From assembly GCF_016545825.1 (NCBI RefSeq), contig NC_052622.1, positions 4,841,001 through 4,905,000 on the forward strand: DNA of 64,000 nucleotides. Reading direction: 5' to 3'. The DNA comes from Eucalyptus grandis (lineage: Eukaryota > Streptophyta > Magnoliopsida > Myrtales > Myrtaceae). This document shows, piece after piece, positions 46,962-58,725 of the stretch. The translations under genes were made by a program, and so were the position numbers. The notes beneath the pieces are model-generated. The model saw only the letters and a program-made list of their open reading frames with translations. It ran no database searches and had not been told where the DNA came from. Numbering within the stretch: the stretch's first letter is position 1; each line of letters opens with the position of its first letter.

Positions 46962-49087
46962 ATGGCTATCTATTTACATTTCTCGTTTCCTGAGTATGCT
47001 CTCCTGATAAGGAGCAATACGTCTCTCTCTCTTCCCTCCACCGTTCAATATCAAAGCTCCGACCTTCCCGCCAAAACCTCTCCCCCTCTCGCCCCTCGAC
47101 CGCCGCCTCATCACCCCCACCATCGTGGCGGCGACCTCCCTGGAGCAATCTCCCACCCCGACCTCGTGTGCCGTGATGGGTCCCATCCCGACCTCCGCCC
47201 CTTCTTCTCCTCCTCAAGTCTGTTCGCTCTCGGAGGCGGGTCCATCGCTCGCTGGCTCGGTGCCAGCTCGAGGCCCACTTCGGGGATTCTCAACTCGCTC
47301 ATCAGTCTCTACTCGAAATGCAATGACTGGGCCGAGGCCGAGAGGATATTTATGGACATGGGTCAGAAAAGGGACTTGGTTTCTTGGAGTTTGAAGCGGT
47401 TGAAACTTTCCTTCATATGCTTGAAGATGGCTTTTTTTACCTAACGATTATTGTTTCGCGGCGGTTATTCGGGCTTGTTCAGTTCCGGAGAATGCATCAA
47501 TTGGTGATGCAATTTTCTGGTTTATAATCAAAAGCGGCTACGTAAATTATGATGTCTGCGTTGGGTGTGCATTTTAATTGACACGTTTGCAAAGGGTAGT
47601 GCTGATTTTGTTTCAGCTCATAAGGTGTTCGAGAAAATGCCTGAGAGGAGTGTGGCTGCAAACTGAAGAGAATGAGGAGTATCAAACTCTTTTCGGAAAT
47701 GATAAAGGGTCCAGTGAGGCCAAACCATTTCACATTTGCTAGTGTTCTCAAGGAATGCGGAAGTACTTGTAATGTAGATATGGGGATATAAATATACACG
47801 CTAGCTATAAAATTGGGCTTTGCTGGTGATAATTGCGTGGGTAATTCTCTTATTAGCATGCATTCTCGGTAAGGCCACATGAAAGACGCTCAGAGAGCTT
47901 TTGATGCACTATTTGAAAAGGATTTGATTTCTTATAATACCCTTGTGGATACCTGTGCCAAAAATTTGGAGTCCGATCAAGCCTTTGAAATATGCAATTG
48001 GAATGAGTGCTTTTACATTTGCCAGCCTTTTGTGGAGCTGCCTGTATTGGCGCTATTGGTAAGGGGAAGCAAATCCATGCGAGGATGGTAAAATCAGGGC
48101 TGGCCTCAAATCAATTGATTTCCAATGCTTTGACACTATGTATTCAAGGTGTGGGAACATAGAAGCTGCTTTTCGAGTTTTCTGTGAGATGAGAGAGAAA
48201 AATATTATAGCTTGGACTCCAATGATCACTGGTTTCACAAAACATGGATTTGCATCAAGAACTCTGGACGCATTCTGTAAAATGCTAGAGGCCGGCGTGA
48301 GGCCAAATGAGATCACCTATGTTGCTGTTTTGTCCTCTTGTAGCTATGTGGGTCAATGTACACGGAACATGGAATCTTGCCTAGAATTGGATGCTATGCA
48401 TGAACAGTTGTCGTATTGGGCAGATCAGGATTCCTTGTTAATGCTCTTCAGTTTATAAATTCAATGCTTTTCAGGGCTGATGCACTGGTCTGGTGTACAT
48501 TTCTTAGAGCTTGCCGAGTTCACGGCATTATTAGACTTGCAAAACAAGCTGTGACAATGATTTTTTAGCAGGAATCGGCTGACCCTGCTTCTTATGTTTT
48601 GCTATCAAGTATGTGTGCCTTGGCTGGTCTATGGAAGATGCAGCAGCAATCAGAAACAAGATGAAACTGAAATGTCTTACAAGCTGGTGGTGGCTGGATT
48701 CAAATGACAAATATAGTTCACAAGTTCTATGTGGGAGACACTTTGGCACTGGAGATCTATGATGGACATGACCGATTGGCTAGTAGAATAAGGAAACTGG
48801 GTTATGTTCTGAATACCAAATTTGTTCTTTATGACGTCGGGGAGGGACAAAAGGAACAATATTTGCTCCAGCATCGTGAAAAATTGGTGTTATTTTTGGC
48901 CTTGTGAAGTTGTAAGCACCTTCAGTCCAAAATCTGTTAGGGTGTTTAAGAATCTCCACATTTGCAGTGATTGTCATTCTGTGATCAAGTATATCTTCAT
49001 GGCAACTGGAGATCTATATTCATAAGTGATGCATACCACTTCCATCATTTTGCGGACGGAACATGCTCATGCAATGACTACTGGTGA
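46962..49087 (+). pseudogene. PPR-DYW protein pseudogene (EMB2261/At3g49170-like)
   Basis: PLS-class pentatricopeptide proteins with a DYW domain act in organellar RNA editing. Recognisable pieces in order: LNSLISLYSKCNDWAEAERI, VRPNHFTFASVLKECG, MKDAQRAFDALFEKDLISYN, NIIAWTPMITGFTKHGFA, GVRPNEITYVAVLSSCSYVG, VWCTFLRACRVHG, the E/E+ motif IVHKFYVGDT, and the DYW C-terminus [17 protein letters not shown] ... [15 protein letters not shown] followed by TGA. Order and wording match what I recall of Arabidopsis EMB2261. At least ten frame changes or stops, plus missing repeats in the first third, make it non-functional. The leader (46962 onward) is Pro/His-rich and may include the old transit peptide. 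Single exon, as usual for the family. Confidence 0.88.
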
Positions 49088-50569
49088 CGATGCTTCTTAA
49101 CTTGTCTCATTCATTGTCTAAATCAAATCTCTGTTTTAGATTTTTCCCCCTTGTTCCTATGTTACTTGAACCAGGATTCTATCATTTCTCTAGCAAGCAC
49201 AACAACGTAAATATCATGGTTTGAAATGTATATGTAGTTTGTACTCCTACTGTCAAAATACCAAGCAGAAGACCTCAAAATGGATCTCGCTAACTTTCAG
49301 CAATGCGATTCATGAAATCTAAACAGTCATGCTTTTGCCTTTGGATTTTCCTGGAGTGTGCAGTTTGTGCAGTTTTTTGATACTAGAAATATATGTTCTG
49401 TTCTATTGCTAGCATTCCCAATATGCAGTCCTGATGCCCCATAATTCGTTCATTGGCTGAAAATTCTGTATGATTTTTGTTTTGGAAATTTTGATTGTAA
49501 TGCCTCCAACTTGTAGTTAGTTAACATTTTTGGATGTGGCAATTTCTATTGCTTTTTCATCTTCAAGTTCAACTATGCGATCATACCATATGTTGCTACA
49601 ACATTTTCAGGACTGTTGCAGAGTGGATAATTTTTGGAAAGTGGTGATTGGGGAGAAACAAGAGTAACTTTCGTTTGCAAACAACGGTTTGAAACCAAGA
49701 GGCATGATCCTTGAGGGGTTCATGCAGTGATCAAGCATTCGCAGTATTGCATCTACTAGTCAGGGAGAAAAATGTTTTTTGTCGAATAGGGCATCATCCC
49801 TGATGTACATCTTAGCTCCTTATTGTTCCTCTGCAAGGCTTCTACTATACAATATTGGACTTATGAGAACAGGGAAAGCAACAGGTACTCATTACTGTTT
49901 CCCCTCGGCAAATGACTGCGTATAATCTAAAGGTGTTTGACTAGAATGCGCACCTTAACTGTCATGTTGTTTCCGGCTATGTGGCAATTATGATAATCTA
50001 AACATACAATTCCTATGAAAAGAATATTCATGTCCTCCGAAGCAAGAATTGACGAGGCAAACAAAGTAATGCCATGCCTAATGCCATACGCCGACAAAGC
50101 CATTGCACTCTCAAACGATGCAAGTGTATAAATCAGTGCAGATAACAGAGTTCGCAAAAGTAAATAATGTGCACAAGCAGGTAATTTGGATTAAGAATCT
50201 TATGATGTAGGTAAGTGGCTTTCAGATAGATTTTCTTACGGATTCTCGAAATTCTTCACGCTCACTGGAGAATCATCCTGATAAGAATGACCACCCGTTG
50301 TGACAAGAGGCTGTGGAGCTTTCTCTTCCAGTTCCATTCAGTTTTATTGACGTTTGTTGCTCCATTGCACTATGAAAGGAGGACGAGAACAATTGAAACC
50401 TCACATGATAAAGTGTTCAAAGTACGACAACCAGACTTGTCTAGATGGCAGAATTCATAGGCTGAGCTTCAAGGTCTACATAAAACGACCTCCAGAAGCA
50501 AACAAAACAGATGGCCATGGCCTCACTTAGGAGAGCACTCGTCAAGAGGCTCGAGGAGCTGGAAGAGAA
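49088..50569. other. Intergenic, downstream of the PPR relic
   Basis: No gene recognised. The first part may be the old 3' UTR. A short frame at 50513-50610 (MAMASLRRALVKRLEELEEN) has a weak counterpart at 9005-9060 and is not called. Confidence 0.5.
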
Positions 50570-52350
50570 CTTGGAAAAACATCCCCGAGTCAAAGGCGAG
50601 TAAAGGAGAATTTGGGCGTAAATTGCGTATCAATTCCTATTGCGGAGGAAACAATTATTGACATAGCGTTGTACTTAATTTGAGGTCATATGGTATGGAT
50701 TGCTTCCTGTCATCGTGAACTTCCTCCATCACAATGATGTAAATACAGCTACAAATTCTATGCAACATCTCTTTTTGTTTGCTTCATATTGAGCCAGCTA
50801 CAGTGCTAGATACAAAGGGTCTGCATGGTAACCTTCCCAGCCCAAAATTTCTATTCTTCTCTCTTCCCCGGAACAAAAAAGAATAGAAACCTGTTTGATA
50901 ACGGCAAGTTAGTTTTTTGTTCCCGAACAAAAAGTTAGCCCGGAATGGTTTTGGAATAGAAATGAGAAGTAAAAAAGTTGCTTCTTGTTCCCGAACAAGT
51001 TTAAGAAATAAGTTAATTTTTTTTTTTCTTTTTATTCTTCTCTTGTTGACTGCCATTGACCGCCGTGACCGCCGCCGCCGCCGCCGCCGCCGCCGGCCGA
51101 CCGCCGCCGCCGGCCGGAGGCCGACCGACCGCCGCCGCCGAGAGGCCGACCGACCGCCGCCGACCGTCGCAGCCGCCGCCACCGCCGAGGCCGACCGATT
51201 CGCCGCCGCCCGGTGCCGTCGACGCCGCCGCCGCCGCCGGCCGCCGCCGACGCCGCCGCTCCGCCAAAGTCGGGCCGCCCGCCGCTGCGCCGTCGCCGCG
51301 AGCCAGCCGTCGCCGCTGACGCCGCTGCCGGCCGCCGACGGATGTCGCTGCCGGCCGCTGCCGACGACGCCGCCGCCGCCCGCCGCGAGGCCGACCGACC
51401 TTCGCCGATTGCCGCCAACTCGCTCGCCGCCCGGCCGCCACCGTCCCGCACGCCCCTCGACCGGCCGCCGCCGAGCTGCCCCGCCGCGACGTTATCAGCC
51501 GCCGCGACCCGCCGGGCGCCGCCTCCGCGTTTAGCGGTCGATTTACGGCCGATGGGCGTGCGGCGGCAATCGCGGTGAGCCGGGCCGGCGGTCGACCGGC
51601 GGGACGGGACGGCGGCGGCGCGGCGCCCGGCGGTCTACCGGCAAAAATAAAGAAAACAAATAAATATAACAAAGAAACTGTTTTTTACCAAACGCATTTC
51701 TATTCTTTTTCTATTTCTAGAGTAAAAATTTTGTGTAGTTATCAAACGGGTTTTTTACATAGAAATTGTTCCCCATAATAGAAATAGAAAAGAACTATTT
51801 CTGAAAAGAAATTGTTCCCCAACCAAGAAATGTTCTCATGCGCACCCAAAGTATCTCTGCTTATTCTTTGATCTGCGACATTTTCGCCTCTGTTCTGTGG
51901 GAAAAAACCGGCTCTCGCGGATTTTCCTGGTCATTATATTTCTAGAGCTTTGGGATTCTCTTCTGAAATTTTTGTTTTCTTTACATACTTCATTACTTCC
52001 GTAGTTGTTTTAGTAAAAGTAGCGTTAGTTGATGTTAATTCGAAATTTTCCATGGTTAGCATAGTGACAGGCGAGGCATTTTCCCAAGAACTGATAAGTC
52101 ATTGGAAAATTACGGAGCGTTCGTACTTTTTTATCGTCATTTCTCTGCTTGACTGTTTACTCTTATCAATCAAAACTTTCAGTTTGTTAGGGAGCCTCGA
52201 GGAAAACAATTCTTTACAAAGGCCACTTTTTTTTTTTTTTTTTTTTTTTTTTTTGTTGGAACAAAGCGACTTGAGAATTCATCTAAAGATGATGGAGTGA
52301 AATGCTTGGAATAAATAAAAGTTCTAAGTTAACCTTCTTAATGTTTTGCT
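50570..52350. repeat. Duplicated non-coding segment, interrupted copy
   Basis: Aligns with 9036-9720 on both sides of the 50818-51846 insertion. Homology on the right resumes at AAAGTATCTCTGC. A poly-T run of 26 bases at 52228-52253 is private to this copy. Confidence 0.75.
50818..51846. mobile_element. MITE-like insertion with GC-rich core
   Basis: Ends are imperfect inverted repeats: GGTCTGCATGGTAACC on the left and, reading inward from the right, GGTGCGCATGAGAAC. Flanking direct repeats CAAAG (50813-50817 and 51847-51851) surround it, and the paralogous segment at about 9280 lacks it. Subterminal regions share TTGTTCCCGAACAA-like and CGTTTGATAAC-like words. The centre (about 51055-51650) is almost entirely C/G in CCG/CGG-like runs. 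The ends resemble plant hAT-type MITEs, but an 8-bp duplication is not seen, so the superfamily is uncertain. It encodes no convincing protein. Confidence 0.7.
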
Positions 52351-52384
52351 TATGATATCATGGAAGCTGAACATACTTGATGGT

Positions 52385-53660
52385 ATTAAATTTAGATTAG
52401 ACATATTTAAGTCTCGTCTAATAAATAGACACAACAGTGCATCCACTAACTATAAATCTAGCGTGCAACGATCCCTAGACTGGTTTTACCACTACTATAT
52501 ATTGTCGGAGTACCAAGTGTCTTCGCTAATGGACATTTGTGCATCTACATTGCCAGTTGTCACCCAAAGCCACAACCTATCAACCATGACTTGACAACTC
52601 ACTGCCTTGTGCAATTGAGATCCTCAATTCCCTCTCCCAAGAACTAACTTGAGTACCGTGGGCCGATCCAGCCTTTACCTGAATTCCGTGATCCAGATTG
52701 ATTAATGCAATGGATTTCTGGCTGATTCGGTTATTCTTAAATTGGGCATCAACGGTTTGGCACCGTTTGTGGAAACAAAATCTCGAGATGATACTCATGT
52801 ACCCGGAACTTTTTAAGGATTTTCTAAAATAAGTCTCGTAATAATTCCCCTTTTCTATTGCTACCTAAGGAGAACAGGAAACCGAGAAGGATAAAATTTG
52901 CATTAGAGTCAGCTCCGATGCAAATCGTCTTTTGGGAAATTGTTGGGATTGCGCCCCTACTATAATCGACCGGAAAGAGCATGGGGGCAATAAAGGTATA
53001 TCGATCCGAACCAGGAATTTATTAAAAATCTACTTGTACATTTAACAGCAAGCACGATTTCGTCTCATTTTTTATCCTTTTAGAACTCCTTTTCATAAAA
53101 TAAAGCTAACCATTAAAAGGATCACTATCTTAGTATTTGTCTTTGATGTATCTATGAAAATCTGCGCACGCGCCCAACTCCAACACTTAATAAGAAAGTA
53201 CTCTAATTTCCAAAATATTAGCTAGCCATAACACCCGATTTAAAAGGGTAAAGAATAAAGGGTAATACAGATGACGTTCCTAAAGGCGGAAAAAGAAAAG
53301 AAAAAGAAAAAAGAAGATAACAAAAAGCACATCTTCACCGTCATTACAATCTTCTGGCCTGCGGTTTTGTCAGAAAACTCATACAAAGAGTCCTTTGAAA
53401 ACGATCCGACTGGCTGAATTCCTCAACAGCGCTTTTTGGCTCCTTATCAGCGTCGACGCGAGCTGCCGTTTCAGTTCATAGCTCCTCCACTGTCTCCTGC
53501 TGAAGCGCCTTAGCCTCTATAATGAGAGATGCCAATTGCCTGTCGTATAAACAACCATAATTCGTGATGAATTCAGCAAATCAATATAAAGCCACCAAAA
53601 ACACACTTATGGCATTCGAAACGGATTTTCCGCTCAGGCCACCGTGCCTCAAAGGATCAA
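52385..53660 (-). repeat. Dispersed repeat with unrecognised coding remnant, copy 3
   Basis: Aligns with 5880-7120 and 30060-31460, with several internal deletions. On the minus strand it retains GLSGKSVSNAISVFLVAL, FITNYGCLYDRQLASLI, EAKALQQETVEEL, ETAARVDADKEPKSAVEEFS and FLFSLGSNRKGELLRDLF. Frames are broken, with a stop after VEEL and others. This copy and copy 2 share the N-terminal piece missing from copy 1. Confidence 0.55.
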
Positions 53661-54904
53661 AAGGATGTTCAATACTCAAAAGCATCTCCAACTACTGTCT
53701 TAGTGAATAGCCAATAGATCAGTATAGTTCCATATGATAAATGTTAAAAGTTTCTCAGAATGTATTAATTATTATTTATTAATTATTTGAGCCTGTTTGA
53801 TTAAGGTAATAGTTCGGTTATGTGTTAATAGGAACATATATACGTGCTATTTTCTAATCAATTTACAACAAGTACTTTGTACAAAAAGTATAGTCATTAT
53901 TTCAGCATTTTTAACGAGTGTCATAAGGACACGCTAATATGATTCTTTCAATGTCACACCATTTTCTTCTGAAAGTAACCCGACGATGAAAGTCTTGTGA
54001 CTAATTAAATCTAAAAGTGAGAAAGCATGATTTTTGTGGGCTTTCAAAAAGCAAGTCTGTCGATTCTTCCTTTTTTCTTAATTTTGAACCCTGTGCAAAG
54101 TTCAATAAAGTAAATCAACCCTATCAAATCTTATTTAATAGCCAAATAAGAGTTTTATTCTGCATCTATATAGCTTTTTAATACAAAATTGGTTCATTGA
54201 ATCAATCCGCGAGGGTTAAAATACAAGTGGAGATCAAAAGAGATATCACTAGTTTGCAATGATTGCACCCATTGCGCGCACTAATCTCCAATCCACATCA
54301 AAGGCGATTGTGGTTGCTTTTGTCTTCAATAATTCTTGCTAAGAAAGATATACTCCGTATCGTGCCCATCAATCATTAGGTTAATTAAATTTTTTATAGA
54401 AAATGTAAAGACTATTACTTAGAAAGTCATTAAGGCCCACTATTTCTTCAAGCTGTCCCTACATGTACTATACCATCTATATACAGCTGTACCACACGGC
54501 TAAAATTTATACTCAAGCAACTATAGTCATTCTTGGCTCTTGGCATGTGCCTTGCAAGAATACAATTGTAGTATAGACATATATGATTGTGATTTTAAGC
54601 AAAGCAAAGAAAAGGGTATTTTATGTAACTATTATGCACATTAACTATTGCAAATTTATACATTTTAAGTTTAAAATTTTATTTTTTTCAGATTTACTCA
54701 GTAAAACATGAAGTTGTTCATGGCTACGTCGGCTATAATGCCATGCATTATACCCTTATCATATGAGATACTTTTCTTTTAGGATTATATATTTCACAAA
54801 ATGATTCGTCCATGTAAGAAATTGTAATTACATCTAAAGTTTGTGACTCAATTTAGCAAATATGAAATACATATCAAGTGATCAAGCACTGACAATGGAA
54901 CAGA
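53661..54904. repeat. RLK upstream flank without a receptor gene
   Basis: Aligns with 31690-32500 and with parts of 40985-41700 (CTAATCTCCAATCCACATCA, TTGCTTTTGTCTTCAATAAT). No receptor exon follows before the retrotransposon, so this is an orphan duplicate; a receptor exon may lie beyond the window. Confidence 0.65.
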
Positions 54905-55838
54905 AAAATTTCAAAGTCGGCGGAGTAAAAGAAGGGATGAGGGAAAAGAAAAAAGGAAGAAAGCAAAAAGAAGGAGGACAATGCGTGTTTGTCGATGGGA
55001 AGTGGACCCAACAATCAGGTGGAGAAAGTGTAAGCAAAGTGGAGATAGTGGAGAAGGAAAGATGAAATGTGGAAAAGATCCTTTGAATTTTTATGGTCAT
55101 AAATTTTGTAGATGCATTGAGTATATATCTATGTGATTAAAGTGGGGCTCAACTAGTGGTCAACCAGCTTTTGTTGAACAAGGGCCTCAACGAACCCAAA
55201 AAGTCTTAAAAGCAGGAAATGGTTTTCATATTAAGGTAGCTCCCCTAATGTGAAACGTCTATGCTTCCTAGACAAATTTCAAAGTTGGTGGAGTAGAAGA
55301 AGGGATGAGGGGGAAAATGAAGAAAGCAATAAGAAGAAGGATAGTGTGTGTTCGTTGATGGGAAGTGGACCCAACAATCAAGTGGAGAAAGCGGAAGCAA
55401 AGTGGAGATAGTGGATGAAATGTGGAAGCAAATCCTTTGAATTCTTAATGGGTATAAATTTTCTAGATGTACTGATTATATTTCTATGTGATTAAAGCGA
55501 GGCTCAACAAGGGGTCGGCTAGCTTTTGTTGAACAAGGGACTCGACAAACCCAGAAATTCTTAAAAGCAGGAAATGGTTTCATATTAGGGTAGCTCCCCT
55601 AATGTGAAACGTTTATGCTTCCTAGAAAAATTTCAAAGTCGGTGGAGTAGAAGAAGGGATGAGGAAAAAAGAAGAAGGAAGAAAGCAATAAGAAGAAGGA
55701 TGGTGCGTGTTTGTTGATGGGATGCGGACCCAACAATCAGGTAGAGGAAGTGGAAGCAAAGTGGAGATAGTGGAGAAGGAAAGATGAAATGCGGAAGATC
55801 CTTTGAATTCTTTATGGACCTAAATTTTCTAGATGCAC
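54905..55838. repeat. Tandem repeat of about 350 bp, three units
   Basis: Units begin near 54906, 55277 and 55628 with AAATTTCAAAGTCGGCGGAG-like sequence. Each contains the recurrent RLK-upstream block (GTTGATGGGAAGTGGACCCA, CAATCAGGTGGAGAAAGTG), then TTTCTAGATGCACTGA. The third unit is cut at 55838 by the LTR retrotransposon. Non-coding, purine-rich. Confidence 0.85.
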
Positions 55839-56565
55839 TGTCACGCCCCGATCCTCGGACGCGCGCACATCCTTCTACTTGGTCGATTTTAGAATGCGAT
55901 ATCCCAGGACTATGTATCGCCGACCCTTTCATTTATATATGCACATGCGGAAGCAATTATAAATCCCCATAAATAAAGCAATGGGATAGAAAAGCAGGCC
56001 ATACATTTTTCATACTGAAAATTCACAACTACAACTTTTTACATGCAAACAAGGTCTGACAATACTGGACGGGATCTTAGTCCTCATCCGGGTCGTACTC
56101 GGGGTCCTCCTCCACGTACTCCTCTTCGGTTTCCTCATCGTGACCTCCTCATCAGATTCATGCTCCTTAGGCTCCTCATCCAGGTCCTGAAATGGTTATT
56201 CAATAACCACCGAGACCACGTCTCGGCAAGTTCTACCCCCCAAGACCCGATTAGTAAACTAATACACCTTAGGCTGCCTACGCACAACATGAATTAGAAG
56301 ACTTACCTTAGCCTCAGATTCCACCTGCATATTAGTACAGATCGAATAAGCACGCAAGCAAATCACATCACGTATCGAAGATCGATCTAATCGACTTAGT
56401 CGATTTCACATCGTGGAGACCACTCACGATCATCTCCTTTAATCATTCAATTCACAACATCAAACCAAGACAATGAATCACATCAAGACATTCTCATATC
56501 AAATCATCGATCAATCAACCTAGTCGAATCATTTCTAGGTCATTCATCCAACACCAAGCAATTCC

Positions 56566-56861
56566 TTGGATTTAGTGGCTTTACGGTCCCACCCGACCCT
56601 CTCGAGAACTAGTGGCTTTACGGTCCCACCCGACCCTCTCGAGAACTAGTGGCTTTGTCCCACCCGACCCTCTCGAGAACTAGTGGCTTTTCGGTCCCAC
56701 CCGACCCTCTCGAGAACTAGTGGCTTTTCGGTCCCACCCGACCCTCTCGAGAACTAGTGGCTTTACGGTCCCACCCGACCCTCTCGAGAACTAGTGGCTT
56801 TACGGTCCCACCCGACCCTCTCGAGAACTAGTGGCTTTTCGGTCCCACCCGACCCTCTCAA
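56566..56861. repeat. 37-bp minisatellite in the 3' LTR, about 8 units
   Basis: Unit CTAGTGGCTTTACGGTCCCA followed by CCCGACCCTCTCGAGAA. The third unit has lost about three bases (TTTGTCCC), and TTTACGG/TTTTCGG variants alternate. The equivalent array lies in the other LTR at 63283-63575. Units are contiguous with no spacers. Confidence 0.95.
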
Positions 56862-56884
56862 GATGTCATACTATGTCACCGAGC

Positions 56885-57018
56885 CACGTGCATTCTCCAG
56901 AAGACATACCGAGTCTCCGAGCCACGTGCATTCTCTAAGGCTATCTTTTCGCCAAGATGACATATCAAATCACCGAGCCACGTGTCTTTCCCTAAGTGAT
57001 ATTCCACCACTCCACGTG
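56885..57018. promoter_or_regulatory. Cluster of four CACGTG (G-box) motifs in the LTR
   Basis: CACGTG occurs at 56885-56890, 56923-56928, 56979-56984 and 57013-57018, mostly within CCACGTGCATTCTC-like contexts. CACGTG is the core bound by plant bHLH and bZIP factors. The same set is present in the second LTR (about 63601-63740). Regulatory function is inferred only from the motif cluster. Confidence 0.55.
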
Positions 57019-58713
57019 CATCCTCAAGGTGATTTACCAACTCACTTTCGATACTAACAAACGATATCCGACCAATTCTCAATCACAAGGCCAAAATTGC
57101 ATTATTTAATAACATACTTAAAATGCACCATTAAATCAATTCGACACGAATGAAAGCTCAAATAAATAAACGGACTGCTCCACGACAATCAGCACGAAAT
57201 TCGATCACCGGCCATCCCGGTTGAATTTTCGGAAAATAAATAATTAAATAATTAATTTCGAAAATTAAATAAATAAATACAATAAATTCAATTTAGCACA
57301 ATATAAAGCTCAATTAAATAAACGGACTGCGCCACGATCATCGCATAAAATCCCGGTCCACCGGCCATCCTGTTGAATTTCCGAGAAATAAATAATTAAA
57401 TAATTAATTTCTGAAAATTAATATTTAATTCCTAAAAATACCACCTAGGCCCGAATCGCTTAATTAACACCCGATAAGGGACGGAAAAATCCCAAGAAGC
57501 ATCCAATAAATACTACAAGCAGTTCTCTATCTAATTACACTAATTACATCACTAATATACAAAGCAATTAACTAATAATCCCTAATCCATTCTAATCTAA
57601 CAACCTAATTACACTTAATTAACACTAATCAACCTTTTAAGTATAATTAGCAAACTAAGAAGGCATTAGTGAGTAAAACTCACTCAAAACGACGGGGCTT
57701 GACGCGAGATCGACTTTCCCCAAAGCGGGCCGAGCATCCGGCTCGGGAAGGCGGCCAAAACGGGCCAAACAGTTGCTGCAAACCCATTTTCTGACTTCTC
57801 TGATCGCTGCTGGAAGGGGCGGATCCGTGGCTGATTCGAGCTAGCCAAGGCCGGTGGAGGGCGAGGGGACTCCGACGGGTCGAAGTGGCGGCGCACGGTG
57901 GCCGGAGGTGGCCGAACCGTGGCTGTGATGGCCAAAACGAAGCCGAACGGGCGGAACAGGGGTTGGGCCGCACAATGAGGACGGCAGTGCGATCGTGAGG
58001 CGGCGGAGCGCGCGCGTTGCGGGCGGCGGTGCGGCAGCTCCGGTGTGGCGGCGTCCAGGCAGCTGATCGCGGTTCCTTCCGGCGACGCCGGACGCTGCTT
58101 TACTTTCGCTGTCCTCAGTTCGCACCAAAAGAGGAGGGAGAGAGGGGCGGAAGAGAGGGCGTGCGGTGAGGTGCGGCCAACCGCGGAGCAGCGGCGGCGC
58201 TCCGGCCGGTGGGCGACGACGGTGGCGAGAGGCGATGACGGCACCGCCGCTTTTCGGTCTTCCGCTCCCATGGAGGTTTGAAGAAAAGGAAGAAGATGGG
58301 GGATGTGTTCGGTCGACGGAGGGGAGAGGGGAGGAAGAAAAATTCAATTTCTCTTTCTTTTCTCTCACTCACTCTCTCTCTCTCTTAGGTCAGCCACACA
58401 TGGGCCAACCCCAGCTGCCCTCCACTCACAATTCCAAGACAAATTTGCCCCTTCTAGAAGCATTTAGGTAGGCTAAAATATGGGTAGGGGTGGCATACGA
58501 ATTTTGCTAGGTTTCTTTCCAAATTGAACCCTAAATCCTCTTGAATTAAATCAAATTGACCCCCATTAATTTATGCAACACCATCATTCCAATTGGTATT
58601 TTCCTTACCAATATAGCCCACTTGCATTCCAATTTCACAATCCTACGCTTCAACGAACGAAAATGGCTCTATTTATCCAAATCGAATTAAAACCCGAAAA
58701 TCTGGATGTCACA

Positions 58714-58725
58714 ACTCTTCCCCTC
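58714..58725 (-). other. Polypurine tract
   Basis: GAGGGGAAGAGT on the minus strand directly before the TGTGACA start of the 3' LTR. It is preceded by AAATTTCGAGGACGAAATTT, the usual pol-end (FEDEI) signature of plant gypsy elements. Confidence 0.8.

Larger units (their letters stand above)
55839..58713 (-). repeat. 3' LTR (2875 bp)
   Basis: Bounded by TGTCACGCCCC on the left and GGATGTCACA on the right, giving TG...CA ends on either strand. It contains, left to right: the element terminus, a 37-bp minisatellite, four CACGTG boxes, AT-rich sequence with TAATTAAATAATTAA words, and a GC-rich zone (57680-58320) next to CT-repeats (58362-58385). The GC-rich zone next to the CT tract may be the transcribed leader, but the start site is not determined. 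Confidence 0.9.

Noticed and set aside
51013..51672. Long overlapping open frames on both strands in the GC-rich core
   Set aside because: Stops are rare because the DNA is almost only C and G; products are Pro/Arg/Ala strings with no domain.
56566..56861. Regular repeat array considered as CRISPR
   Set aside because: Units are contiguous without spacers, lie in a plant retrotransposon LTR, and have no cas genes.
57680..58372. Minus- and plus-strand frames up to 195 aa inside the LTR
   Set aside because: Located in the GC-rich LTR zone, open in several frames at once and with no family similarity.
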